Assembly (NCBI GenBank): GCA_913063325.1
Contig: CAJXYE010000012.1
Location: 1 to 64,000, forward strand
Source of the DNA: an uncultured Colwellia sp.
Lineage (GTDB): Bacteria; Pseudomonadota; Gammaproteobacteria; Enterobacterales; Alteromonadaceae
Direction: 5' to 3'
DNA length: 64,000 nucleotides
The notes under the pieces are model-generated. The model saw nothing but the letters and a program-made list of their open reading frames with translations, was not told the DNA's origin and searched no databases. Of this stretch, positions 38,193 to 47,721 are shown piece by piece. Made by a program: the position numbers and the translations under genes. How positions within the stretch are numbered: position 1 is the first letter of the stretch; every line of letters begins with the position of its first letter.

Positions 38193-39665
38193 ATGCTAAG
38201 AATTGCCCAAGAAGCTTTAACTTTTGATGATGTATTACTTGTACCTGCTCATTCAAAAGTACTCCCACACACGGCTGATTTAAAAACTAAATTAACCCGT
38301 AAAATTGATTTGAATGTACCTTTGGTTTCTGCGTCTATGGACACAGTAACAGAAGCACGCCTAGCGATTAAGCTAGCGCAAGAAGGCGGTTTAGGTTTTA
38401 TTCATAAAAATATGACCATTGCAGAACAAGCGAAAAACGTTTGTAAAGTAAAGAAATATGAAAGTGGTATTGTTTCAGATCCTGTCACAGTAAGTACGGA
38501 CTTTACTATTGAACAAGTCATGCACAAAGCTGATGACTTAGGTTTTTCAGGTTTTCCTGTTGTTGATGATAAAAACAATCTAGTCGGTATCATTACTGGC
38601 CGTGATTTACGTTTTGAAACAGACTTAACTAAATCAGTTTCTTCACTTATGACAGTGAAAGAAGACTTAATCACGGTGACAGAAGGTGCTGCACGTGAAG
38701 AAATTTTGGGCTTAATGCATACTAACCGTATTGAAAAAATATTAGTGGTAGATGATGCCTTTAAGTTAGTCGGTCTTATCACAGCAAAAGATTACCAAAA
38801 GGCTGAGAAAAAGCCTGATGCGTGTAAAGATGAGTTAGGTCGCTTACGTGTTGGTGCTGCTGTTGGTGTTGGCGCAGGAACTGACGAGCGTATTGATGCA
38901 TTAGTTACTGCCGGTGTTGATGTTTTATTAATTGATACCTCCCATGGTCACTCTCAAGGGGTTATTGACCGTGTAAGTGAAACCCGCCAAAAATACCCAG
39001 ATTTACAAATCATTGCAGGTAACGTTGCAACAGCTGCAGGCGCAAAAGCATTAGCCGATGTTGGTGTTGATGCAGTTAAAGTCGGCATAGGCCCTGGTTC
39101 AATTTGTACTACGCGTATTGTTACCGGTGTTGGTGTGCCACAATTAACCGCTATTTCAAATGCGGTAGAAGCATTAAAGGGCACAGGCATTCCTGTTATC
39201 GCGGATGGTGGTATACGTTTCTCAGGTGATATTGCGAAAGCACTTGTCGCGGGCGCACACTGTGTCATGGTTGGTAGTATGTTCGCTGGTACTGAAGAGT
39301 CACCAGGTGAAGTTGAGCTTTACCAAGGTCGTTACTACAAATCTTATCGAGGCATGGGCTCTTTAGGTGCTATGGCTCAAAAAGATGGTTCAAGTGATCG
39401 TTACTTCCAAAAAACTGATGGTGAAGCAGATAAATTAGTACCAGAAGGTATTGAAGGGCGCGTTGCTTATAAAGGCCCAGTTTCAGCTATAATTCATCAG
39501 CAAATGGGTGGTATACGTTCATCAATGGGCTTGACCGGTTGTGCCACTATTGAAGAAATGCGTACTAAACCACAATTTATGAAAATTACATCAGCGGGCA
39601 TGGGCGAGTCGCATGTACATGATGTGACTATCACCAAAGAAGCACCTAACTATCGTATGGGCTAG
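38193..39665 (+). CDS. guaB: Inosine-5'-monophosphate dehydrogenase
   Basis: A 490-residue IMP dehydrogenase, the first committed step to GMP (IMP to XMP with NAD). The catalytic loop [13 protein letters not shown] carries the active cysteine, a CBS pair spans about residues 92-205 (regulatory Bateman domain), and the flap with the catalytic arginine and tyrosine is near RVAYKGPV. The start is ATG 38193. It is followed by a conserved hairpin element, a terminator and guaA, the common guaBA order. Confidence 0.97.
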   Translation: MLRIAQEALTFDDVLLVPAHSKVLPHTADLKTKLTRKIDLNVPLVSASMDTVTEARLAIKLAQEGGLGFIHKNMTIAEQAKNVCKVKKYESGIVSDPVTVSTDFTIEQVMHKADDLGFSGFPVVDDKNNLVGIITGRDLRFETDLTKSVSSLMTVKEDLITVTEGAAREEILGLMHTNRIEKILVVDDAFKLVGLITAKDYQKAEKKPDACKDELGRLRVGAAVGVGAGTDERIDALVTAGVDVLLIDTSHGHSQGVIDRVSETRQKYPDLQIIAGNVATAAGAKALADVGVDAVKVGIGPGSICTTRIVTGVGVPQLTAISNAVEALKGTGIPVIADGGIRFSGDIAKALVAGAHCVMVGSMFAGTEESPGEVELYQGRYYKSYRGMGSLGAMAQKDGSSDRYFQKTDGEADKLVPEGIEGRVAYKGPVSAIIHQQMGGIRSSMGLTGCATIEEMRTKPQFMKITSAGMGESHVHDVTITKEAPNYRMG

Positions 39666-39683
39666 TTTTACTTTGTATTTTGC

Positions 39684-39757
39684 ACGATAAGGGCATCAGA
39701 AGTGCTCATTGACTAACGTCAACTCTGCGCTTCTTTTTTCTTATCGAGTAAAACTAC
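39684..39757 (+). repeat. Conserved 3'-UTR hairpin element, guaB copy
   Basis: The core GTGCTCATTGACTAACGTCA then ACTCTGCGC forms TTGAC-TAAC-GTCAA (39709-39722). Outer segments also pair: CGATAAG with CTTATCG and AGAAG with CTTCT. It lies between the guaB stop codon and the terminator at 39814, as in ndk and guaA. Confidence 0.8.
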
Positions 39758-39813
39758 TTTGTAAAACCATTATTGGTTGCTTTCTAAAGACGTAATAGTA
39801 AAAGAAATTTTGT

Positions 39814-39853
39814 CAGGCTGAACTATGAGTTAATTAGTTCAGCCTGTTTATTT
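39814..39853 (+). terminator. Intrinsic terminator between guaB and guaA
   Basis: CAGGCTGAACTA pairs perfectly with TAGTTCAGCCTG and is followed by TTTATTTATAT. guaA translation starts 54 bases after the stem, so read-through or a second promoter must serve guaA. Confidence 0.85.
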
Positions 39854-39899
39854 ATATATAGCTCTAAATTAATGAGCCGCTAAAGGTAGGAAAACACAC

Positions 39900-41477
39900 A
39901 TGAGCAAAGACATTCATGACCACCGCATACTAATATTAGATTTTGGTTCTCAGTACACTCAACTTATTGCACGTCGCGTACGTGAAATTGGTGTTTACTG
40001 TGAGCTTTGGTCTTGGGACGTAACTGAAGAGCAAATTAAAGGCTTTAACCCAACAGGTATTATTCTTGCTGGTGGTCCAGAGTCTGTAACTGAAGAAAAT
40101 TCTCCTCGCGCTCCTGAATATGTTTACACTGCAGGCGTACCTGTATTAGGTATCTGTTACGGCATGCAGACTATGGCTGAGCAACTTGGCGGTGGTGTTG
40201 AAAGTTCGAGTCATAAAGAATTTGGTTATGCAGCAGTTGAGTTAATTGCAAAATCAGCATTATTCAACAAAGTTGAAGACAGCATTGGTGATAACGGTAA
40301 TGCGTTACTTGACGTTTGGATGAGCCATGGCGATAAAGTGTCAGCGATCCCTGAAGGCTTTGTAACTGTTGCACAAACACCAAGTTGTGCTTTTGGCGCA
40401 ATGGCCAACGAAGATAAGCAATTTTACGGCGTTCAGTTCCACCCAGAAGTGACTCATACTAAACAAGGTTTACGTATTTTAGAAAACTTTGTTGTTGATA
40501 TCTGTAAATGTGAAAAGTTATGGACTTCAGCATCTATCATTGATGATGCTGTTGCTAAAATGAAAGAGCAAGTAGGTGACGACGAAGTTATTCTTGGTCT
40601 TTCTGGCGGCGTAGATTCATCTGTTGTGGCGATGTTATTACAACGTGCAATTGGCGATAAGCTTACTTGTGTATTTGTTGATAATGGTTTACTTCGTTTA
40701 GACGAAGGTCAGCAAGTAATGGATATGTTTGGTGATCATTTTGGTTTAAATATCATTAAGATTGATGCTGAAGATCGTTTCCTTGATCGTTTAGCTGGGA
40801 CAAGTGAGCCAGAAGCGAAACGTAAAATTATCGGTAATGTATTTATTGATGTTTTTGAAGAAGAGTCTAACAAATTAGAAAATGCTAAATGGTTAGCGCA
40901 AGGTACGATTTACCCTGATGTGATTGAATCAGCAGCTTCAGCTACTGGTAAAGCACATGTAATCAAATCTCATCATAACGTTGGTGGATTACCAGATTAC
41001 ATGAAGTTAGGCTTAGTAGAGCCATTACGTGAATTGTTTAAAGATGAAGTACGTAAAATTGGTCTAGAGCTAGGTTTACCTTACGATATGCTTTATCGTC
41101 ACCCGTTCCCTGGGCCAGGTCTAGGTGTACGTATTTTAGGCGAAGTGAAAAAAGAATATGCTGACTTATTACGTCGTGCAGATGCTATTTTCATTGAAGA
41201 GCTTCACAAGCATGACTTATACACCAAAGTTAGCCAAGCATTTACCGTATTTTTACCCGTTAAATCGGTAGGCGTTATGGGTGATGCACGTAAATATGAT
41301 TGGGTTGTCTCTTTACGTTGTGTTGAAACAATCGACTTTATGACCGCGCGCTGGTCACATTTACCATACGATTTCTTAGGGTTAGTTTCTAACCGTATCA
41401 TCAACGAAATTGAAGGTATTTCACGCGTAGTTTACGATATATCTGGAAAACCACCTGCGACAATAGAGTGGGAATAA
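39900..41477 (+). CDS. guaA: GMP synthase (glutamine-hydrolysing)
   Basis: A 525-residue GMP synthase, converting XMP to GMP with ATP and glutamine. The class I glutamine amidotransferase domain (1-205) has the nucleophile in GICYGMQ and FHPEVTH; the ATP pyrophosphatase P-loop is SGGVDSSV near 235; the C-terminal dimerisation domain ends in the canonical PATIEWE. Start ATG 39900, ten bases after AGG. Operon position after guaB is standard. Confidence 0.97.
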   Translation: MSKDIHDHRILILDFGSQYTQLIARRVREIGVYCELWSWDVTEEQIKGFNPTGIILAGGPESVTEENSPRAPEYVYTAGVPVLGICYGMQTMAEQLGGGVESSSHKEFGYAAVELIAKSALFNKVEDSIGDNGNALLDVWMSHGDKVSAIPEGFVTVAQTPSCAFGAMANEDKQFYGVQFHPEVTHTKQGLRILENFVVDICKCEKLWTSASIIDDAVAKMKEQVGDDEVILGLSGGVDSSVVAMLLQRAIGDKLTCVFVDNGLLRLDEGQQVMDMFGDHFGLNIIKIDAEDRFLDRLAGTSEPEAKRKIIGNVFIDVFEEESNKLENAKWLAQGTIYPDVIESAASATGKAHVIKSHHNVGGLPDYMKLGLVEPLRELFKDEVRKIGLELGLPYDMLYRHPFPGPGLGVRILGEVKKEYADLLRRADAIFIEELHKHDLYTKVSQAFTVFLPVKSVGVMGDARKYDWVVSLRCVETIDFMTARWSHLPYDFLGLVSNRIINEIEGISRVVYDISGKPPATIEWE

Positions 41478-41494
41478 TTTAGTTTTAGACTAGT

Positions 41495-41583
41495 TAAATC
41501 AAACAACTTCGTTGTCGAAGGTACTCACTGACTAACGTCAGCTCCGTGCATTCTCCTAGAATTTGATTGATTTTCCGTCGCCT
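41495..41583 (+). repeat. Conserved 3'-UTR hairpin element, guaA copy
   Basis: The core GTACTCACTGACTAACGTCA then GCTCCGTGCA forms CTGAC-TAAC-GTCAG (41528-41541). The closing pair is C-G here and T-A in the ndk and guaB copies, a compensatory change. Outer AATCAAA pairs with TTTGATT. It lies between the guaA stop codon and the terminator at 41622. Confidence 0.8.
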
Positions 41584-41621
41584 AATAACTAAATTCAGCG
41601 CTTAAAGAATATATTTTTGAT

Positions 41622-41657
41622 AAAGCCCCAAGGTTGAGAAACGTTGGGGCTTTTTTT
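41622..41657 (+). terminator. Intrinsic terminator after guaA
   Basis: AAAGCCCCAA pairs with TTGGGGCTTT and is followed by a T run. The open frame starting at 41644 begins inside this hairpin, one reason to reject that start for the RidA gene. Confidence 0.9.
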
Positions 41658-41802
41658 AACCATAACCCAACAAGGAGCTCAAACTAGTTGGGGTTTTAGC
41701 AAAGCTGTTGAGCCTTTTTTTTCTGAGCATATGACTATATGTGATGAAAGAAAATGCGATAACAATGCCGCTAAAATTTCAAATAGGAAGAGCCTATACA
41801 CA

Positions 41803-42150
41803 ATGATAACTAGATTAGAAACTAAGCCAAGAATGAGTCGCATAGTTAAGCATAACGGCACTGTTTACTTATGTGGTCAAGTAGCGGCTGATGCCACTAA
41901 AGACATCACTGAGCAAACTCAAACCATGCTTGATAAAGTTGATGCACTTTTAATGCAAGCAGGTAGCGATAGAGAGCATATCTTATCGGCGACTATCTAC
42001 GTTAAAGACATGAGCTACTTCGCTGAGATGAATGCAGTATGGGATGCTTGGGTACCAGAAGGGTATGCACCAGCACGTGCTTGTGTTGCAGCTAAAATGG
42101 CGCGCGAAGCTTTGTTAGTTGAAATTTCAGTGGTTGCTGCACAAATATAA
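41803..42150 (+). CDS. RidA family protein (YjgF/YER057c/UK114-like)
   Basis: A 115-residue RidA-family protein. RidA proteins deaminate reactive enamine/imine intermediates, but several subgroups have other roles. The family features are visible: [41 protein letters not shown], and near the end [20 protein letters not shown], where the catalytic arginine lies. I chose ATG 41803 because the family begins there; the 53 preceding codons of open frame cover the guaA terminator. The C-terminal [13 protein letters not shown] fits a RidA subgroup other than the archetype. Confidence 0.88.
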   Translation: MITRLETKPRMSRIVKHNGTVYLCGQVAADATKDITEQTQTMLDKVDALLMQAGSDREHILSATIYVKDMSYFAEMNAVWDAWVPEGYAPARACVAAKMAREALLVEISVVAAQI

Positions 42151-42353
42151 CTACTGACGATACTTCGCTTTACACTAAAGCGGAGTAACTTCCCTCAATG
42201 ACACTATCCCCCAATATCTTAAATACATCAATTTTAGCTTGAATCTTTGACTGTCAAAGCAGTAACACAGTATATTACCGCCAATTGAGCTGGCATATAA
42301 TTATGTGCAAACAAATAACAATAATAAAAGCTATTACTGCTACAGGAAATCAA

Positions 42354-42956
42354 ATGTCTTCAAAAGGCTTTACTGAACAAAAACTAAATCTAACAATAGC
42401 ACTTTGCGCTGTACTCATTTCTATTGCCTCTTTTTATGCTACTTACATACAGGCAAGTGCCGCTGAGCAGCAAGTGAAAGCAATGACCCTGCCTTTATTA
42501 CAATATACTACCAGTAATCTTACGGCTGTTACTCACGAGCCGGTAGTTTCCTTTGCTATTAAAAATGGTGGTGTTGGTCCCGCGCTAATTAAAAGCCTTT
42601 CGTTTAGTTATAAAAAAGAGAAAAACTTAACTTTCCAAGAGTTCTTAAATACCTGCTGTGAAAGTGAATTACTTAAGTTTACTAAAGTAGCTTATGCGAC
42701 TATGGATGTTAGTAAAGGCGGCAATATAACCAGTACTGTGGTGAATACCATTCTACCTGCGCAAGAGGAAGTTCATTTCTATAAGCTCTTTCGTGGAGAA
42801 TTTACCTCTGATCTTTGGTTAAAAGTTAATAATGAACGCTTCGAGTTAGGCGTTGAAATTTGTTATTGCTCATTATTAGATAATTGTTATTTGACTGATG
42901 GCAGGGGTAATAACAAAGCTATTGAAGTGTGCCCTGTGATAATAGCAAAAAGGTAG
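42354..42956 (+). CDS. Single-pass membrane protein of unknown function
   Basis: A 200-residue protein I do not recognise. One membrane helix lies at about 11-32 (LNLTIALCAVLISIASFYAT), followed by an extracytoplasmic domain that may be an immunoglobulin-like beta-sandwich (VVSFAIKNGGVGPALIKSLS). It has several cysteines (NTCCES, VEICYCSLLDNC, EVC) that may form disulfides. I chose ATG 42354, preceded by CAGGAAA at good spacing; an earlier ATG at 42303 and a TTG at 42285 lack a site. Neighbours give no functional clue. Confidence 0.6.
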   Translation: MSSKGFTEQKLNLTIALCAVLISIASFYATYIQASAAEQQVKAMTLPLLQYTTSNLTAVTHEPVVSFAIKNGGVGPALIKSLSFSYKKEKNLTFQEFLNTCCESELLKFTKVAYATMDVSKGGNITSTVVNTILPAQEEVHFYKLFRGEFTSDLWLKVNNERFELGVEICYCSLLDNCYLTDGRGNNKAIEVCPVIIAKR

Positions 42957-43040
42957 AGTAGTTCATTTTCTTTACTATAAATAAGAATGTGGTACTGTGT
43001 TTTATTACAGTTGTTAGTTTTGTTAAATAAGGACGTTATA

Positions 43041-43751
43041 ATGATCAGCCTATACAGTTTTGGTTCAAGTTTTGGTGTCATGGATCCTAGTCCATTTGTA
43101 GTAAAAGTAGATGCTTTTTTAAAAATGGCAGATCTACCTTATGAAGTTAAAAGCGGTGCGCATAATTTAAAGAAGGCTCCAAAGGGTAAACTGCCGTTTA
43201 TCTCTATTGAACAGCAGGCAGAAAAGCTTATTATTTCTGACTCTCAAAACATTATTGAGCACTTAACACAAAACCACTCAATTACACTTGATGCTTTTTT
43301 GTCAGCAGAGCAGCAAGCGCAAGCTTATTTACTGACTAAGTCACTAGATGAAAACTTATATTGGTGTTTAGTCTATTCTCGCTGGATGTTAGATGATATG
43401 TGGCCATTGGTAAATAAAGCGTTTTTTAGTGCTATACCTGCGCCACTGCGTTGGTTTATCCCTAATTTAATTCGTAAAGCGGTGAGAAAAAATTTACACG
43501 GGCAGGGTACTGGCAGACATAGTAAAGATGAAATACTTGCTATTGCTGATAAAAGCTTCAGTGCTTTATCGATATTATTAGGCGATAAAGCGTATTTTTA
43601 TGGTGAGCAGCCATGTTCATTTGATGCCACCGCTTATTCCATTTTGTGTCAATTTATCTCGGTAGACTGCAAAAATGAATTCAATGATAAAGCACGTAGT
43701 TATGCTAACTTGAGCAGTTTTTGTCAACGTATAGAAAAACAATTTTATTAA
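43041..43751 (+). CDS. Glutathione S-transferase-like (Tom37/metaxin type) protein
   Basis: A 236-residue protein with a GST fold. The N-terminal thioredoxin-like domain (1-80) has [20 protein letters not shown] and LPFISIEQQ, a cis-proline context, then an [10 protein letters not shown] glutathione-site-like stretch; the helical C-terminal domain ends with [12 protein letters not shown]. This arrangement resembles the Tom37/metaxin-like GST group. Whether it uses glutathione is unknown. I chose ATG 43041, after AAGGAC. It ends 13 bases before selO, so the two are probably co-transcribed. Confidence 0.78.
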   Translation: MISLYSFGSSFGVMDPSPFVVKVDAFLKMADLPYEVKSGAHNLKKAPKGKLPFISIEQQAEKLIISDSQNIIEHLTQNHSITLDAFLSAEQQAQAYLLTKSLDENLYWCLVYSRWMLDDMWPLVNKAFFSAIPAPLRWFIPNLIRKAVRKNLHGQGTGRHSKDEILAIADKSFSALSILLGDKAYFYGEQPCSFDATAYSILCQFISVDCKNEFNDKARSYANLSSFCQRIEKQFY

Positions 43752-43764
43752 CGGAGTTAGTTCT

Positions 43765-45246
43765 TTGAAACTTAGCAATCATTATCATCAGTTGGGCGAA
43801 GCCTTTTATCATCAAGGGCTTCCTACCCCAGTAGCTGAACCGGTTTTATTACTGTGGAATGAAAAGCTTGCCAATGACTTAGTTATTAACCTTTCATCAC
43901 AGCATGATAGTGAATTATTGGCAAAATACTTCTCTGGAAATCAGTTGGTAGAGGGAAGTAGGCCACTCTCACAAGCCTACTCAGGTCACCAATTTGGTCA
44001 TTTTAATCCGCAATTGGGTGATGGTCGGGCTCATTTACTTGGCGAGATAGTTGATGATGCAGGGCAAGTAAAAGATATTCAGTTAAAAGGCTCAGGCACG
44101 AGTCACTTCTCTCGCAGCGGTGATGGCCGTTGTGCGTTAGGTCCTGCATTACGTGAATTTATAATGAGTGAGGCTATGTACGCCTTAGGTGTGCCGACAA
44201 CTCGTTGTTTGGCGGTAGTGGCTACGGGGGAGGCTGTATATCGAGAGCGACCTTATGCTGGCGCTGTGGTCACTCGGGTTGCATCTAGTCATATTCGTGT
44301 CGGTACCTTTCAATATTTTGCGGCGAGAAAAGATACTAAATCGATGAAAGCGCTTGTAGATTTTTCTTGTCGGCGACATTTTTCCGAGGTTAATATTATT
44401 GATGCTGACATCAGTGAACAAGATAGTAGCTCACAAGTATTGTCATTTTTTGAGGCAGTATTAGCAAAGCAAATTCCGTTAGTACTAGCTTGGATGCGTG
44501 TTGGTTTTATTCATGGTGTGATGAATACGGATAATACTGCTATTTCAGGTGAAACTATTGATTTTGGCCCATGTGCCATGATGAATGATTATCATAGAGG
44601 TAGCGTTTTTAGCTCGATTGATAAAAATGGCCGATATGCTTTTGGCGAACAAATGACCATAATGCAGTGGAATATGACACGTTTAGCTGAGACCTTATTG
44701 CCATTACTCAGTGATGACCAAGAGCAAGCTATTGAAAAAATAGAACCATTATTAGCTAAGTTTCATCAAAACTTAATGCGAGATTACTTCATCATGATGG
44801 CCAATAAAATTGGTATTGAGACATTGATTGAAAATGATGATGACCTTATTACCGATCTGATTGAATTACTTGAAGCTGAAAAGTTAGATTATACCCAAAC
44901 GTTTGTAAAACTGACTAATGCCGTTATAAATGATGAAAACCATCATGAACTGAAAGCAAGCTTAGGTAGTTGGTTTGAACTATGGCAGCAACGCATATCG
45001 TTAGATAAAGACGCTGCTTTTCAATTAATGAGTAAAAATAACCCGTTAGTTATTCCAAGAAATCATCATGTTGAAGCGATATTAGCTTCAAGCCAAACTG
45101 CTTATCAAGAAAAGGGCAACTTATCAGCCTTGAATGAGTTTTTGGCGGTATTAAAGCAGCCTTATACTCAACTAGCTAAGACTGTAGACTACCAAGATGC
45201 TCCTAGTGATGGTGATGAAAACTACCATACTTTTTGTGGTACTTAA
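43765..45246 (+). CDS. selO: Protein adenylyltransferase SelO (YdiU)
   Basis: A 493-residue pseudokinase-fold enzyme that transfers AMP from ATP to serine, threonine or tyrosine on proteins, linked to redox homeostasis. Motifs are visible: [61 protein letters not shown] (metal-binding asparagine and aspartate). The C-terminus is HTFCGT with a cysteine three from the end, near where animal SelO has selenocysteine. The start is TTG 43765 with GGAG upstream. It lies 13 bases after the GST-like gene. Confidence 0.94.
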   Translation: MKLSNHYHQLGEAFYHQGLPTPVAEPVLLLWNEKLANDLVINLSSQHDSELLAKYFSGNQLVEGSRPLSQAYSGHQFGHFNPQLGDGRAHLLGEIVDDAGQVKDIQLKGSGTSHFSRSGDGRCALGPALREFIMSEAMYALGVPTTRCLAVVATGEAVYRERPYAGAVVTRVASSHIRVGTFQYFAARKDTKSMKALVDFSCRRHFSEVNIIDADISEQDSSSQVLSFFEAVLAKQIPLVLAWMRVGFIHGVMNTDNTAISGETIDFGPCAMMNDYHRGSVFSSIDKNGRYAFGEQMTIMQWNMTRLAETLLPLLSDDQEQAIEKIEPLLAKFHQNLMRDYFIMMANKIGIETLIENDDDLITDLIELLEAEKLDYTQTFVKLTNAVINDENHHELKASLGSWFELWQQRISLDKDAAFQLMSKNNPLVIPRNHHVEAILASSQTAYQEKGNLSALNEFLAVLKQPYTQLAKTVDYQDAPSDGDENYHTFCGT

Positions 45247-45294
45247 GTACTTTTTAAGCACACTTTTTATAAAAATTATCTCTATAGGACAGTA

Positions 45295-47283
45295 ATGACA
45301 AGTCAATTACACCGCGCACTCAAACAAACCTTTGGCTTTGATGGTTTTCGTTCTGGACAAGAGCAAACAATCACCCAGTTACTTAATGGTCAGTCGAGTT
45401 TATCTATTTTCCCTACCGGCTCAGGTAAGTCACTTTGTTATCAACTAACAGCGTTGCAATTACCGCACGTCACTTTAGTGGTATCACCGTTATTAGCTTT
45501 GATGAAAGATCAATTAGCTTTTCTGGCGAGTAAAGGCATCAAAGCGGCGAGTATCGACTCAACCTTAAAAGGGGATGAAGCACAAACTGTGATGGCAGGT
45601 GTGCGTAGTGGTGAAATTAAAATATTGATGGTGTCGGTTGAGCGCTTTAAAAATGAAAGGTTCAGGCAGTTCATTCAATCGGTACCTGTATCTATGTTAG
45701 TAGTTGATGAGGCCCATTGTATTTCTGAGTGGGGTCATAACTTTAGACCAGACTATTTAAAGCTGCCTAGTTACTGCCAAGCATTAAACATTCCTTTAGT
45801 ATTATTACTTACTGCCACCGCGACACGAAAAGTTAAGATGGACATGGCAGCTAAGTTTCACATTCAAGCACAGCATATTGTGCAAACTGGTTTTTACCGA
45901 TCGAACCTTGATTTAAGTGTGGTGCCCGTCGTAGAAGCTCAAAAAAACAGTCTGTTAGCGCAAACTATTCATCAGCAGCAAGGTGCAGGTATCGTCTATG
46001 TTACCTTGCAACACACTGCTGAAATGGTTGCGCAAAGTATGCAGCAGCAAGGTATCAATGCTTGTGCCTATCATGCCGGTTTTGACAGTGATACCCGCAG
46101 TCAAATTCAGCAGGATTTTATGAATGGTAAAATCCAAGTTATTGTTGCGACAATTGCTTTTGGCATGGGCATAGATAAAAGTGATATTCGTTTTGTTATA
46201 CATTACGATTTACCTAAGTCTATTGAAAACTATAGCCAAGAAATAGGCAGAGCAGGGCGAGATGGCATGCCTTCTTACTGTTTTACCTTAGCTAACCTTG
46301 ATGGCTTAAATACAGTGGAGAATTTTGTCTATGGTGATACTCCTGAATTAACAGGTATTGAACTAGTCATTAATTCCATTAAAAAAGAAGTTGTCAGTAA
46401 TAGTTTTGGTGATAGTTACGGTCACCCAAGTAATAGCCAAGTAGAAGGTATGTGGGAGTTACAAATACTGCAATTATCTAATGCCGCCAATATCAAGCAA
46501 TTACCGTTAAAAACCTTATTAGTGCAGTTAGAGTTATGTGGTGTAATCGAACCGTTGTACGCCTATTTTGCTGACTTTAAAATTAAGCTGCTAAAACCAA
46601 AGGATGAAATACTTAATAGTTTTAACGAGCAACGTAAGGATTTTCTACAACGTATCTTTAATGCCACAGAATTTAAAAAAGTGTGGGGTAGTTTGAATTT
46701 TGATACACTTTTACAAGATCAAAGCATTGAACGTAATCGAGTTATTTCCGCACTTGAATATCTAGAAGAGCAACAGTTAATCGTGCTTGAAACCAAAGGC
46801 ATGACTGAGGTCTTTAACGTTAACCTTGATGAGCTTGCCGACCCAACGTTAAGTCAATCGCTCTTTGATTACTTTATTGATAAAGAAGAAAAAGAAATAA
46901 AGCGTATCGCCTCGCTGGTCCGTTTCTTTCAATTAGATAGCTGTTTAAGTACTAATTTATCACGTTACTTTGATGATCAAAATACACCAACCCAATGTGG
47001 CCACTGCAGTGTTTGTCGTGGACAAGTTGCACACTTGCAGCACTCTCAAATTAATGTGCCTTGGCCAAGTGATGATAGTTTAAAGCAGGGCATGAGCGAT
47101 TTAGCAGAGCGATTGTCGGGTAAAATAAACCAACCGTTATCACTAGAGAGTTATTGCCGATTTTTTGCTGGTATGACAGTGCCGTTGTTTGGGCGGAATA
47201 AAGTCAGACAAATACCGGGTTTTGGCTCATGTGAGCAGCAACGATATCAAGCTATTCGAGAAAAATTAAATAACTTAAGTTAA
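45295..47283 (+). CDS. RecQ family ATP-dependent DNA helicase
   Basis: A 662-residue superfamily 2 DNA helicase of the RecQ family. Motif I is PTGSGKSLCYQL (about residue 40), motif II DEAHC, motif III LLLTATATRKV, motif VI EIGRAGRDG. A zinc-binding region with four cysteines (DSCLSTNLSRYFDD, then QCGHCSVCRG) lies near residue 575. I see no clear HRDC domain; the C-terminus (GMTVPLFGRNKVRQIPGFGS) may be a short helix-hairpin-helix-like module. It could be a divergent paralogue rather than housekeeping RecQ. It starts at ATG 45295 with AGGAC upstream. Confidence 0.9.
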   Translation: MTSQLHRALKQTFGFDGFRSGQEQTITQLLNGQSSLSIFPTGSGKSLCYQLTALQLPHVTLVVSPLLALMKDQLAFLASKGIKAASIDSTLKGDEAQTVMAGVRSGEIKILMVSVERFKNERFRQFIQSVPVSMLVVDEAHCISEWGHNFRPDYLKLPSYCQALNIPLVLLLTATATRKVKMDMAAKFHIQAQHIVQTGFYRSNLDLSVVPVVEAQKNSLLAQTIHQQQGAGIVYVTLQHTAEMVAQSMQQQGINACAYHAGFDSDTRSQIQQDFMNGKIQVIVATIAFGMGIDKSDIRFVIHYDLPKSIENYSQEIGRAGRDGMPSYCFTLANLDGLNTVENFVYGDTPELTGIELVINSIKKEVVSNSFGDSYGHPSNSQVEGMWELQILQLSNAANIKQLPLKTLLVQLELCGVIEPLYAYFADFKIKLLKPKDEILNSFNEQRKDFLQRIFNATEFKKVWGSLNFDTLLQDQSIERNRVISALEYLEEQQLIVLETKGMTEVFNVNLDELADPTLSQSLFDYFIDKEEKEIKRIASLVRFFQLDSCLSTNLSRYFDDQNTPTQCGHCSVCRGQVAHLQHSQINVPWPSDDSLKQGMSDLAERLSGKINQPLSLESYCRFFAGMTVPLFGRNKVRQIPGFGSCEQQRYQAIREKLNNLS

Positions 47284-47721
47284 CATGCCTATGTAGTCTA
47301 TTCAGGAACTCACAATATTTAATGATTTTTACGTCATGGTGAACTTTTTTAGTATCTTAGCCGGCAAGTGCCACACTAAATTAGATCCTGAAATAAATTC
47401 AGGATGACGAATTCAGGATGACAGTCTTTATGAGATTGTTCCTGAGCTATATGCATAAGCATGTAAGTTAATGCTATTTTTTGAAAATAGTTATAATTTT
47501 CTAGTTGTTTTTTATCGGTTAAATCATAAGTTTAAAACAGCTACTTGAGAGGCTGACGATGAAAAGTACTATAAAGAGTTTATTAGTAAAAACGTAAAGT
47601 ACAGGTAACTGATTTGAATCATTCATTGAGTTTTATGGTTTCTTAATTAAATAAGGGATGCACGGTGGCATCCCTTATTTCCCAAAATAATTTGGTCAAT
47701 CTTATTGAGATTAGCGCTAAT
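47284..47721. other. 438-bp gap with an ATCCTGAA hairpin repeat
   Basis: Between recQ-like and the Ig-like lipoprotein gene. It holds ATCCTGAA-TAAA-TTCAGGAT, a perfect 8-bp hairpin near 47384-47404, and a directly repeated AATTCAGGATGAC (47397-47409 and 47410-47422). It looks like a short REP-type intergenic repeat. The 47560-47600 stretch contains a short ATGAAAAGTACTATAAAGAG frame that stops within 15 codons and is not supported. The last 70 bases hold the terminator at 47649. Confidence 0.6.
47649..47681 (-). terminator. Terminator of the Ig-like lipoprotein gene
   Basis: AAATAAGGGATGC pairs with GCATCCCTTATTT around ACGGTG. It lies 40 bases downstream of the minus-strand gene and could also act on the plus strand. 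Confidence 0.85.

Noticed and set aside
41644..41802. 53-residue extension of the RidA protein
   Set aside because: It begins inside the guaA terminator hairpin and has no similarity to RidA proteins.
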